Assembly (NCBI GenBank): GCA_002390845.1
Contig: DGQT01000020.1
Coordinates: 1 to 21,333 of the forward strand
Reading direction: 5' to 3'
DNA length: 21,333 bases
Source of the DNA: Chitinophagaceae bacterium UBA4407
Lineage (GTDB): Bacteria > Bacteroidota > Bacteroidia > Chitinophagales > Chitinophagaceae
In this document: positions 14,906-21,333 of the stretch, in pieces
Position numbering within the stretch: position 1 is the stretch's first letter
Layout of the letters: every line of letters begins with the position of its first letter
Translations under genes and position numbers: made by a program
Notes under the pieces: model-generated
Told to the model about the DNA's origin: nothing
Seen by the model: the letters and a program-made list of their open reading frames with translations, nothing else
Databases searched by the model: none

Positions 14906-16018
14906 TTATATTTTGAAGAAGATTTTCTTTTTGTAAAGAAAATAGCACATGCCCCATTCCAGCGAAAAAATACATAGCGATGAAATAATATTGCTTAACA
15001 TTTCGGGTGTATGAATAAAGCCCAGTAAGCCATTACTGATGGCACTTATATATTCATTAAACCAGCGTGAAGCAACGATTTCGAAGAACAGGTAAATGAA
15101 TAAAGAATTCATTCCAACGATTGTAAAAAACTTTAAATATTTTCTGTGATCAAGCAGGTCTATCCACCAGTAACAGGTTGACAATCCCAGTAAACACCAG
15201 CCCAGTGATGCAAATGTAAATGAGCTTGTAGCAATACGTTTAATAATGGGGGTAATGCCTGCAAGATCTAACCCATAACCGATTGCAAGGCAAAGAATAC
15301 TGGCAGCTAGCATATATTTTAGTTTATTTTTTGCTGACCCCAATAATAGTTTGCCAACCAATGCCCCGGCAATTGTATGAACCGCCGTAGGTATACAATT
15401 TATAGCTACCCAGCCGCCGTCGTTTATTTTATTCATAAGCAACAGATCAACGTAATTACCAAAGTTGTGCTGGTCAGTAAAAGGCTGATCGAAACCAGGA
15501 ACATTGGTGAACCTGTACAACACTTCAGTAAGCAGTAGTAAGCCAATGCATACGAGTATCTGTGCCGTGTTGCTCCATTCAAAAATCAGGAAAGCAACAA
15601 GCGTAGTAAACGAAAGCTGTGTAAGTACATCCCACAGTTCAAATGATAAACCCGAAGGCCGCACAGCGTAATCCAGCACACCCCAGAAAAATAACCAGGC
15701 ACAGCGCTTTAATATTTTTCTGAACGATTGGCTCCATGTTACGCCCTGTTCTTTTTGTTTGTGCAATGAATAGGCCATGGCGGTTCCCGCCATAAACATG
15801 AAGCCGGGTTGAATAAGATCCCAGAAACGCAGGCCGTTCCAGGGATGGTGAAAGAACTGTAAAAAAACTCCGTTTAAAAAATTTCCTTCGGTTGCTTTAA
15901 AAAAATGCTCATACAAGCCCGTACTTTCAAGCGCTAAAAGTACCATGATAAAACCCCGCATAAAATCTAATGACTGTAAACGTTTTATTGCCGGGTTGTT
16001 TGAAATGATTGCTGGCAT
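14906..16018 (-). CDS. Multi-pass membrane protein, DUF5009/HGSNAT-like
   Basis: A 370-residue inner-membrane protein with about ten hydrophobic helices. The N-terminal RLQSLDFMRGFIMVLLALE (13-31) is the hallmark of the heparan-alpha-glucosaminide N-acetyltransferase/YeiB-type family, and FMFMAGTAMAYSLHK follows in the next helix. Others of this fold carry acyl groups across the membrane to sugars; whether this one is an acyltransferase cannot be told from sequence alone. It ends in the basic tail YKKKIFFKI. It is transcribed ahead of the GNAT gene (9-nt gap) and diverges from the trp operon. Confidence 0.8.
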   Translation of the reverse strand: MPAIISNNPAIKRLQSLDFMRGFIMVLLALESTGLYEHFFKATEGNFLNGVFLQFFHHPWNGLRFWDLIQPGFMFMAGTAMAYSLHKQKEQGVTWSQSFRKILKRCAWLFFWGVLDYAVRPSGLSFELWDVLTQLSFTTLVAFLIFEWSNTAQILVCIGLLLLTEVLYRFTNVPGFDQPFTDQHNFGNYVDLLLMNKINDGGWVAINCIPTAVHTIAGALVGKLLLGSAKNKLKYMLAASILCLAIGYGLDLAGITPIIKRIATSSFTFASLGWCLLGLSTCYWWIDLLDHRKYLKFFTIVGMNSLFIYLFFEIVASRWFNEYISAISNGLLGFIHTPEMLSNIISSLCIFSLEWGMCYFLYKKKIFFKI

Positions 16019-16110
16019 GGGTTAATTGTTTTAATAAGATACAAAATAGGTTATTTTACCATTTGTTTACAAACCTGAACAATCGTTTGCGTTTTTTATG
16101 GGGTTTAAAA

Positions 16111-16175
16111 AGACTTTGTTACAGGCTTTTGTATTTCATGGGATCATCGTTGTGTCACTCACTTATACGTTCTGA
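16111..16175 (+). repeat. Single repeat arm R8 (type B)
   Basis: TTGTTACAGGCTTTTGTA then TTTCATGGGATCATCG precedes the core TTGTGTCACTCACTT (16150-16164) and ATACGTTCTG. This is the best-preserved B arm. It lies in the divergent gap, upstream of the trp leader. Confidence 0.8.
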
Positions 16176-16236
16176 AATGCTGTTCAGCAAAGCACTTGCG
16201 GGTATAAACACTGTACAAAAAAATAAAGTTGAAAAA

Positions 16237-16245
16237 TATTTTTTG
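16237..16245 (+). promoter_or_regulatory. Candidate -7 element of the trp operon
   Basis: TATTTTTTG is one nucleotide longer than TAnnTTTG. It would give a leader of about 30 nt before the trpL ATG at 16281. An alternative is TTTTG (16241) with TATTCG (16268), which would leave trpL nearly leaderless. Neither is convincing on its own. Confidence 0.3.
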
Positions 16246-16280
16246 TTCAATCCAAAATTCTGTTTCATATTCGCACAGCA

Positions 16281-16343
16281 ATGCTGAAAGTAAAATTAAA
16301 TATTCATTGGTGGTGGCATACAAACTCCGGTCGGGGCTTGTAG
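16281..16343 (+). CDS. trpL: trp operon leader peptide with three consecutive Trp codons
   Basis: A 20-codon reading frame beginning MLKVKLNIHWWWH and ending SGRGL before TAG. Three tandem TGG codons (16308-16316) sit in its middle, although Trp is the rarest residue elsewhere in the window. It lies about 240 nt upstream of trpE, the first structural gene of the trp cluster, and directly before a terminator. This is the expected design of a ribosome-mediated attenuator: stalling at the TGG run under Trp starvation leaves bases 16331 onward free, while translation to the stop covers them. No Shine-Dalgarno sequence is present, as is usual here. The peptide itself probably has no other function. 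Confidence 0.85.
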   Translation: MLKVKLNIHWWWHTNSGRGL

Positions 16344-16410
16344 TGGCATTGCCAGTACTGAATAATAAAAATATTCAAAAGCCTCGATTTAACATCGGGG
16401 CTTTTTGTTT
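16321..16410 (+). promoter_or_regulatory. trp attenuator: alternative 1:2, 2:3 and 3:4 pairings
   Basis: Segment 1 (16321-16328) pairs with segment 2 (16333-16340): CAA and CTCC against GGGG and TTG, with one mismatch. Segment 2, TCGGGGCTT (16331-16339), can instead pair with segment 3, AAGCCTCGA (16379-16387), over 9 bp with one wobble; this is the antiterminator. Segment 3 is the 5' half of the terminator. Segment 2 and the terminator 3' arm share the string TCGGGGCTT, the signature of a mutually exclusive switch. Segment 2 begins 15 nt after the last Trp codon, so a ribosome stalled at the Trp codons should leave it largely free, while a ribosome at the stop covers it. Confidence 0.85.
16377..16410 (+). 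terminator. Attenuator terminator of the trp operon
   Basis: AAAAGCCTCGAT (16377-16388) pairs with ATCGGGGCTTTT (16394-16405) as a 12-bp stem with one G-U wobble, a TTAAC loop and a T5-G-T3 tail. It lies 33 nt after the trpL stop and 176 nt before trpE. Confidence 0.93.
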
Positions 16411-16477
16411 GTATACTACCAGCCTCTAACGGAGAGTTGAAGAAAGTGCAGGCTGAAGTATAATAGCAGCAATGCAG

Positions 16478-16535
16478 ATGAACGGACTGCGACGCAACGA
16501 AGTTGAAGGAAGAACAAAAGCCGGAGTCAAAATAA
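16478..16535 (-). repeat. Single repeat arm R9 (type A)
   Basis: GAACGGACTGCGACGCAA (16480-16497), then an outer arm ACAAAAGCCGGAGTCAAAA. Reverse-complemented, this reads TTTTGACTCCGGCTTTTGT, matching R1. It lies between the attenuator terminator and the trpE start, so it is part of every full-length trp mRNA. Confidence 0.78.
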
Positions 16536-16581
16536 AATATAACACAATCAAAAAAAGTCCCATTCAGGATTTAGGTTTCAA

Positions 16582-17994
16582 ATGAAAAAAATCAAGATCA
16601 AAACAACTTACAAAAAAATGCTCTCGGATATCTACACACCTGTGGGTATTTACCTGCGGCTGCGCGACAGGTTCAGAGACACTGTTCTGCTTGAAAGCGC
16701 TGATAACCGTGCAGTAGAAAACAGCTATTCTTTTATTGGCATTAACGCCATTGGTGGCATGGAGATTTCGGGTTATGAGTCTATTGAATATAAAATGCCT
16801 GGTTACAAACCTGAAAAGCAAAGTATAAAAAATATACAGGATGTGCCGCAGATTTTGTGGGCATTTATGAACCGTTTTGAGATAGAAGCCACAAATGATA
16901 AGGAGGTAAAGCTGGCGCAGGGGTTATATGGTTATACTACATACGATGCGGTGCAGTTTTTTGAAACCATTAAATTGAAAAGCAATAAAGCAACTCCGGA
17001 AATTCCGTTGATGCGTTATCGCCTTTACCAATATGTAATTGTGATCAATCATTTCAAAGATGAAATGTATTTGTGCGAAAACCAGATTGATGGATTGGAA
17101 AGTGACATTACCACTGTTGAATCACTGATAAAAAGTAAAGATGTACCCACTTATCCTTTTAAAATTCAGCTTGATGAAGTAAGTAATATCAGCGATGATG
17201 GTTACAGAGAAATGGTACAGAAAGGTATTGCAAGTTGTTTGCGTGGCGATGTTTTTCAAATTGTGTTAAGCAGAAGATATCAGCAAAAATTTATTGGCGA
17301 TGAGTTTAATGTATACCGTGCATTACGTAGTGTAAATCCTTCGCCTTACTTGTTTTATTTTGATTACGGCGATTATAAATTAATGGGTAGCAGCCCCGAA
17401 AGTCAGCTCATCATCAAAAACGGAAAAGCAATCGTACACCCGATTGCAGGCACTTTTAAACGCACTGGTAATGATGAAAAAGATGAACAGCTTGCAGAAG
17501 CATTATTGAATGATGCAAAAGAAAATGCAGAGCATACCATGCTTGTTGATCTTGCACGAAATGATCTTAGCCGCTGCTGCGATAATGTAATCGTAAATCA
17601 TTACAGGCAGGTACATTATTACTCTCATGTAATACATCTCGTGAGCGAAGTAAGTGGCAATGTTGGCCCAAACGCAAATCCTTTTGAGTTGTTGGCGCTC
17701 ACCTTTCCACAAGGTACTTTGAGTGGCGCACCAAAGTTTAAAGCCATGCAACTGATCGATAATTATGAACCAACAGTGCGTGGGTATTATGCAGGCTGCA
17801 TTGGCTTTATGGGTTTTGATGGCACCTGCAACCAGGCCATTATGATCCGCACTTTCTTAAGCAAACAAAATACGTTGCACTACCAGGCAGGCGCAGGCAT
17901 TACGGCAAAGTCAGTTCCTGAAACTGAGTTGCAGGAAGTGAATAATAAACTCGGCGCTCTAAAGAAGGCAGTTGATATGGCTGAAACCCTTTGA
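16582..17994 (+). CDS. trpE: Anthranilate synthase component I
   Basis: The aminating subunit that converts chorismate plus ammonia to anthranilate, the first step of Trp synthesis, with ammonia supplied by TrpG. In 470 residues the N-terminal regulatory part contains LLES (36-39) with Ser50 ten residues on, the LLESx10S element that binds Trp, so feedback inhibition is expected. The chorismate-binding domain (about 205-465) shows GSSPE (269-273), PIAGTFKRTG (287-296), AEHTMLVDLARND (316-328), FPQGTLSGAPK (375-385) and QAGAGI (435-440). The start is the ATG at 16582 (MKKIKIKTTYKKML). Its expression is probably set by the attenuator upstream. Confidence 0.97.
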   Translation: MKKIKIKTTYKKMLSDIYTPVGIYLRLRDRFRDTVLLESADNRAVENSYSFIGINAIGGMEISGYESIEYKMPGYKPEKQSIKNIQDVPQILWAFMNRFEIEATNDKEVKLAQGLYGYTTYDAVQFFETIKLKSNKATPEIPLMRYRLYQYVIVINHFKDEMYLCENQIDGLESDITTVESLIKSKDVPTYPFKIQLDEVSNISDDGYREMVQKGIASCLRGDVFQIVLSRRYQQKFIGDEFNVYRALRSVNPSPYLFYFDYGDYKLMGSSPESQLIIKNGKAIVHPIAGTFKRTGNDEKDEQLAEALLNDAKENAEHTMLVDLARNDLSRCCDNVIVNHYRQVHYYSHVIHLVSEVSGNVGPNANPFELLALTFPQGTLSGAPKFKAMQLIDNYEPTVRGYYAGCIGFMGFDGTCNQAIMIRTFLSKQNTLHYQAGAGITAKSVPETELQEVNNKLGALKKAVDMAETL

Positions 17995-18001
17995 TAAAAG
18001 G

Positions 18002-18026
18002 AATTTGGAATTGGTAATTTGGAATT
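18002..18026 (+). repeat. 11-nt tandem direct repeat after trpE
   Basis: AATTTGGAATT occurs at 18002-18012 and again at 18016-18026, in the trpE-trpG gap just before repeat arm R10. Confidence 0.6.
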
Positions 18027-18030
18027 AAGT

Positions 18031-18095
18031 AATTTTTTTGAACCAAACAATTGTGCATGCATGATACATCGTTGCGTCGCACTCTTGTACTGAAG
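18031..18095 (+). repeat. Single repeat arm R10 (type A)
   Basis: TTTTTTTGAACCAAACAA then TACATCG and the core TTGCGTCGCACTCTT (18072-18086), ending 9 nt before the trpG ATG. It therefore forms the ribosome approach region of trpG. Confidence 0.78.
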
Positions 18096-18103
18096 AATAT
18101 ATT

Positions 18104-18697
18104 ATGAGCAATCCTCTCCGCATACTTGTTTTCGATAACTATGACTCGTTCACATACAATCTTGTGCACCTGGTAGAAAAAATTTTGCACTATAAAGTAG
18201 AAGTACACCGAAACGACCAGATAACATTAGAGAAAGTAAAAGAATATGATAAAATAATTTTATCACCCGGCCCTGGTATTCCGGAAGAAGCAGGTTTATT
18301 ATTGCCTTTAATAAAAGAATACGCCGGCAGTAAATCCATACTGGGGGTATGTTTGGGTCACCAGGCAATCGGACAGGCGTTTGGTGGAACACTTAGTAAT
18401 CTAACAAGTGTATTTCATGGCGTGGCAACACCGATACAAATCAAAAGTAACAGATCAAAAGTTGAATACGATCTTTTTGACGGCTTGCCTCAAGAATTTG
18501 AAGTAGGTCGTTATCACTCGTGGGTGGTTGACAGAAACGGATTTCCCGATGAGTTAGAAATTACTGCTGAAGATGACACAGGTTTTATTATGGCATTACA
18601 ACATAGAACTTATGATATACAAGGTGTGCAGTTTCATCCAGAGAGTGTGCTAACACCAAGTGGTGAAGCTATTATGAGAAATTGGTTAAAAATATAA
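18104..18697 (+). CDS. trpG: Anthranilate synthase component II (glutamine amidotransferase)
   Basis: A class I (triad) glutamine amidotransferase that releases ammonia from glutamine for TrpE. In 197 residues it shows the oxyanion loop SPGPGIP (54-60), the nucleophile GVCLGHQAIG (Cys83) and the His-Glu pair in VQFHPES (His178, Glu180). It begins MSNPLRILVFDNYDSFTYNL, the classic family opening. Members of this family can also serve PabB in folate synthesis, but the position between trpE and trpD argues for tryptophan. The gap to trpE (109 nt) is filled by repeat arm R10; trpD follows after 39 nt. Confidence 0.95.
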   Translation: MSNPLRILVFDNYDSFTYNLVHLVEKILHYKVEVHRNDQITLEKVKEYDKIILSPGPGIPEEAGLLLPLIKEYAGSKSILGVCLGHQAIGQAFGGTLSNLTSVFHGVATPIQIKSNRSKVEYDLFDGLPQEFEVGRYHSWVVDRNGFPDELEITAEDDTGFIMALQHRTYDIQGVQFHPESVLTPSGEAIMRNWLKI

Positions 18698-18705
18698 TTC
18701 AACAT

Positions 18706-18732
18706 AATTCGTGTCAATTAGTGTAATTCGTG
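18706..18732 (+). repeat. Three short direct repeats before trpD
   Basis: AATTCGTG (18706-18713), AATTAGTG (18716-18723) and AATTCGTG (18725-18732) are spaced about 9-10 nt apart and end 4 nt before the trpD ATG. Confidence 0.6.
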
Positions 18733-18736
18733 AACA

Positions 18737-19729
18737 ATGAAAAAGATATTACAATACTTATTTGAGCATAAGACCCTTTCGAAAGAAACAGCGAAAGAAG
18801 TTCTTTTGAATATTAGTAAAAGCATGTACAACGACCATGAAGTAACAGCCTTCATTACCGTATTCCTGATGCGCAGCATAACCATTGAAGAACTGCAGGG
18901 CTTTAGAGATGCATTGCTGGAGCTCTGTGTAAAAGTTGATCTAAATGGTTATAAAACAATGGATATTGTAGGCACGGGTGGCGATGGAAAAAATACTTTC
19001 AATATCTCAACACTTAGTTGTTTTATTGTTGCGGGTGCCGGGCAAAAAGTTGCTAAACATGGCAACTATGGTGCATCTTCCATAAGCGGTGCCAGTAATG
19101 TGATGGAGCAGCTTGGGTATAAATTCAAAAGCGATAATGAAGCATTGGAAAAAGAAATTGAATTTGCCAATATTTGTTTTCTGCATGCACCCATCTTTCA
19201 TCCGGCATTAAAAACAGTTGGGCCTATCAGAAAGAATCTTGGGTTAAGAACTTTTTTTAATATGCTCGGCCCAATGGTTAATCCTGCATCACCGGCGTAT
19301 CAGTTAGTTGGGGTATATAATTTAGAGATGGCAAGAATTTATAATTACCTGTTACAACAAACAGGAAGATCATTTACTATTATTCACGGTCTTGATGGCT
19401 ATGATGAAATCTCTTTGACAAACGATACAAAAGTCATTACCAAAGAAGGCGAAAAGATCATGACGCCCATTGAATTGGGTAAACGTATTGTTTCAGCAGA
19501 AGATATTCTTGGCGGCAATACAACAGAAGAAGCGGCAAGCATTTTTACGAAGATCATTAAAGGAGAAGGTAGCTGGGCACAGAATGCTGTTGTGCTTGCC
19601 AATGCATCAATGGCATTGCATTGCACAGGCGAATACAAAACATACGATGATGCTTATCATGCAGCAGTTGATAGTTTGGAAAGTGGCAAAGCTTACGATA
19701 GCCTGAAAAAATTAATAGAACTACAGTAA
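18737..19729 (+). CDS. trpD: Anthranilate phosphoribosyltransferase
   Basis: Joins anthranilate to phosphoribosyl pyrophosphate, the second step of the branch. In 330 residues there is a helical N-terminal domain (about 1-70), then the PRPP/glycine-rich loop GTGGDGKNTFNIST (79-92) and KHGNYGASSISGASNVME (107-124), a slightly altered form of the KHGNRx(S)SxxGSAD motif in which the usual Arg is Tyr and the usual Asp is Asn. NMLGPMVNP follows further on (174-182). These substitutions occur in Bacteroidota TrpD, as far as I know. The start MKKILQYLFEHK is normal. trpC follows after 13 nt. Confidence 0.95.
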   Translation: MKKILQYLFEHKTLSKETAKEVLLNISKSMYNDHEVTAFITVFLMRSITIEELQGFRDALLELCVKVDLNGYKTMDIVGTGGDGKNTFNISTLSCFIVAGAGQKVAKHGNYGASSISGASNVMEQLGYKFKSDNEALEKEIEFANICFLHAPIFHPALKTVGPIRKNLGLRTFFNMLGPMVNPASPAYQLVGVYNLEMARIYNYLLQQTGRSFTIIHGLDGYDEISLTNDTKVITKEGEKIMTPIELGKRIVSAEDILGGNTTEEAASIFTKIIKGEGSWAQNAVVLANASMALHCTGEYKTYDDAYHAAVDSLESGKAYDSLKKLIELQ

Positions 19730-19742
19730 TAAGTTATAAGTA

Positions 19743-20534
19743 ATGAACATACTCGATAAGATAGTAGCGTATAAGAAAGAAGAAGTCAAAATTCAGCAAG
19801 CAAAAGTTTCTGTTGAGGAATTGAAACAAACTGAATCATTTGCAAGAAAAGCTTTATCGCTGCGTGAATTTTTATCAGACGAAACAAAGACTGGCATTAT
19901 TGCAGAGTTCAAACGAAAATCACCATCAAAAGGAGTTATTAATGGCAATGTTGATGTAGTAAAAGTTACCAATGCTTATTCAGTATTTGGCGCTTCTGGG
20001 TTATCAGTATTAACTGATGAAAATTTCTTTGGCGGCAGCAAAGAAGATCTAATAAAAGCAAGAGTACACAATACGCCTGTTCTTCGCAAAGATTTTATGA
20101 TTGACGAATATCAGTTCTATGAAGCTAAAGCAATTGGTGCAGATGTGATCTTATTAATTGCCGCTTGTTTAACGCCAACACAGGTAAAAGAATTTGCTGC
20201 TTTATCAAAAGAGCTTGGTTTGGAAGTGTTACTCGAAATTCACAACGAAGATGAACTTGCACATATTTGTGATGATATAGATTTTGTTGGTGTAAACAAT
20301 CGCAACCTTAAAACGTTTGAAGTAGATATCAATACATCATTGCAATTGTTTCCGCACATTCCAAAGGTTAAATTGGCTATTGCAGAAAGTGGCATCACTG
20401 ATGTTGATACAATTGTTATGTTGAAAAAGGCCGGGTTTAAAGGTTTTTTGATAGGAGAAAATTTTATGAAAGAACAAGATCCTGCTGCTGCATTTGAAAA
20501 TTTTTCTAAAGAGTTGCAACAGAAAACTATCTGA
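19743..20534 (+). CDS. trpC: Indole-3-glycerol-phosphate synthase
   Basis: Closes the indole ring from CdRP with loss of CO2 and water. In 263 residues it is a (beta/alpha)8 barrel with IIAEFKRKSPSKG (52-64, catalytic Glu55 and Lys57), VLRKDF (113-118, Lys116), LLEIHNEDE (163-171, Glu165), GVNNRNLKTF (183-192, Asn185) and AESGI (214-218). It is monofunctional: TrpF is a separate gene downstream. Spacing to trpD is 13 nt, so the two are tightly co-transcribed. After it, repeat arm R11 separates trpC from trpF. Confidence 0.96.
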   Translation: MNILDKIVAYKKEEVKIQQAKVSVEELKQTESFARKALSLREFLSDETKTGIIAEFKRKSPSKGVINGNVDVVKVTNAYSVFGASGLSVLTDENFFGGSKEDLIKARVHNTPVLRKDFMIDEYQFYEAKAIGADVILLIAACLTPTQVKEFAALSKELGLEVLLEIHNEDELAHICDDIDFVGVNNRNLKTFEVDINTSLQLFPHIPKVKLAIAESGITDVDTIVMLKKAGFKGFLIGENFMKEQDPAAAFENFSKELQQKTI

Positions 20535-20566
20535 TATAATAAAGTTGTTTCACTATGCCGAATAGC

Positions 20567-20610
20567 GAACAAGGCGTACAAGTGAGTGACACAACGAAAG
20601 TCTAATAGTA
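20567..20610 (-). repeat. Single repeat arm R11 (type B)
   Basis: GCGTACAAGTGAGTGACACAA, with core AAGTGAGTGACACAA at 20580-20594, followed by CGAAAGTC. It lies in the trpC-trpF gap and contains the GTG (20586) from which the trpF frame appears to start. Confidence 0.75.
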
Positions 20611-20654
20611 GTAATAAAGGCGGAAAAAAAATTATAACAGCTAAAGAAGAAAAT

Positions 20655-21302
20655 ATGAATATAAAAGTTTGTGGTATTACGCAGTTAAAACAATTGCAGC
20701 AACTCGATGCATTGGAAATCGATTTTGCAGGAATGATTTTTTACAAAGGTTCGCCAAGATATATTGGTGACAAGATCTCAAAAAAAGAAATTAAGTCCGC
20801 AGATTTCGACATTAAGAAAACCGGTGTATTTGTAAACCAGGGATATGATGAAATAATGAAAGCTGTTGAAGATTACGACCTGGATGTGGTTCAGTTACAT
20901 GGCGATGAAACTCCTGAATTATGCGAACAGATTTCAGAAGAAACTGAACTGATAAAAGCATTTAGAATTGTTACAAACCCGCAAACCAATATTGATGAAT
21001 TGATACAAGATTACGATGATGTTTGCGATTATTATCTCTTCGATACAGCCGGGCAAAAAGATTCGTTTGGCGGCACCGGCAAACAGTTTGATTGGGCATT
21101 GATTGCAAAAAGTAAAATTGAAAAACCTTTTTTTCTAAGTGGTGGTATCGGCCCCGCAGACGCTGAAAAAATAAGCAAGTTTAAGCATCCGGATTTTTAT
21201 GCCGTAGATATCAATAGCATGTTTGAAACCTCACCCGGAGTAAAGGATATGGCAAGAGTGTTGCAGTTTAAACAGGCGCTCAAATTATATAAGCGGGGGT
21301 AA
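20655..21302 (+). CDS. trpF: Phosphoribosylanthranilate isomerase
   Basis: Amadori rearrangement of phosphoribosylanthranilate to CdRP, between TrpD and TrpC. I start at ATG 20655 (MNIKVCGITQLKQL), giving 215 residues, because the family begins with this strand; the open frame back to GTG 20586 runs through repeat arm R11 and adds 23 low-complexity residues. Visible features are KVCGIT (4-9, catalytic Cys6), FYKGSPRY (29-36), QLHGDE (80-85), the general acid in LFDT (Asp130), GGTGKQFDW (139-147) and LSGGI (161-165). The operon probably continues past the window to trpB and trpA. Confidence 0.95.
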   Translation: MNIKVCGITQLKQLQQLDALEIDFAGMIFYKGSPRYIGDKISKKEIKSADFDIKKTGVFVNQGYDEIMKAVEDYDLDVVQLHGDETPELCEQISEETELIKAFRIVTNPQTNIDELIQDYDDVCDYYLFDTAGQKDSFGGTGKQFDWALIAKSKIEKPFFLSGGIGPADAEKISKFKHPDFYAVDINSMFETSPGVKDMARVLQFKQALKLYKRG

Positions 21303-21306
21303 GAAT

Positions 21307-21333
21307 TATGAGCCAGGCATTTGTATTTCATGG
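21307..21333 (+). repeat. Start of another repeat arm R12, cut by the window end
   Basis: GAGCCAGGCATTTGTATT then TCATGG. The last 18 bases (21316-21333) are identical to 423-440 in the outer left arm of R1. The core itself would lie just beyond the window. Confidence 0.75.

Noticed and set aside
16009..16429. Plus-strand reading frames of 92 and 66 residues upstream of trpE
   Set aside because: They run through repeat arm R8 and the attenuator stems, have no motif, and conflict with the much better supported trpL frame.
412..21333. CRISPR array
   Set aside because: The repeats are scattered at intervals of hundreds to thousands of bases in both orientations, not regularly spaced, and no cas gene is present.
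1..21333. tRNA or rRNA genes
   Set aside because: I saw no cloverleaf with a TTCGA-type T-loop or CCA-proximal acceptor stem and no rRNA signature in the intergenic gaps.

Overview
This is chromosomal DNA from a member of the Bacteroidota, most likely a Chitinophagaceae-type genome (family level is inference). The evidence is low to moderate GC, start codons without Shine-Dalgarno sequences, promoter motifs of the Bacteroidota form (TTTG, about 19 nt, TAnnTTTG), the order rpmB-rpmG-DUF4295-ftsY, lipoproteins, small outer-membrane barrel proteins, and best family resemblance of nearly every housekeeping gene to that phylum.

Layout. Bases 1-3314 hold a small hypothetical gene, tyrS, a long gene-free and hairpin-rich interval ending in a strong terminator (candidate RNA gene), and an alpha/beta hydrolase. 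Bases 3360-6932 are on the minus strand: two tandem paralogous barrel-like secreted proteins, a DDAH/arginine-deiminase-fold hydrolase and an AdiC-like amino-acid antiporter. Bases 7330-9285 carry a DHH-family nanoRNase/pAp phosphatase followed 6 nt later by an FKBP lipoprotein. Bases 9528-11449 carry ribosomal proteins L28 and L33, a 57-aa DUF4295 protein and ftsY. Bases 11732-13750 carry a zinc-metalloprotease lipoprotein and a barrel protein. Bases 13800-16018 (minus) carry a YggS-type PLP protein, a small GNAT protein and a multi-pass DUF5009/HGSNAT-like protein. Bases 16281-21302 are a tryptophan operon, trpL-trpE-trpG-trpD-trpC-trpF, which probably continues beyond the window.

The two most notable things are not standard gene calls. 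First, upstream of trpE there is a complete ribosome-mediated attenuator: a 20-codon leader peptide with three consecutive Trp codons, mutually exclusive 1:2, 2:3 and 3:4 pairings, and a 12-bp terminator with a U tract. Second, a dispersed palindromic repeat family occupies most intergenic gaps: three complete elements of about 200-245 bp and about nine single arms. Its core exists in two versions (TTGCGTCGCACACTT and TTGTGTCACTCACTT) that differ by a compensatory base-pair change in a tiny dyad. The repeats lie inside the trp operon (before trpE, between trpE and trpG, between trpC and trpF, and after trpF), and two of them create false upstream GTG starts, for nrnA and for trpF.
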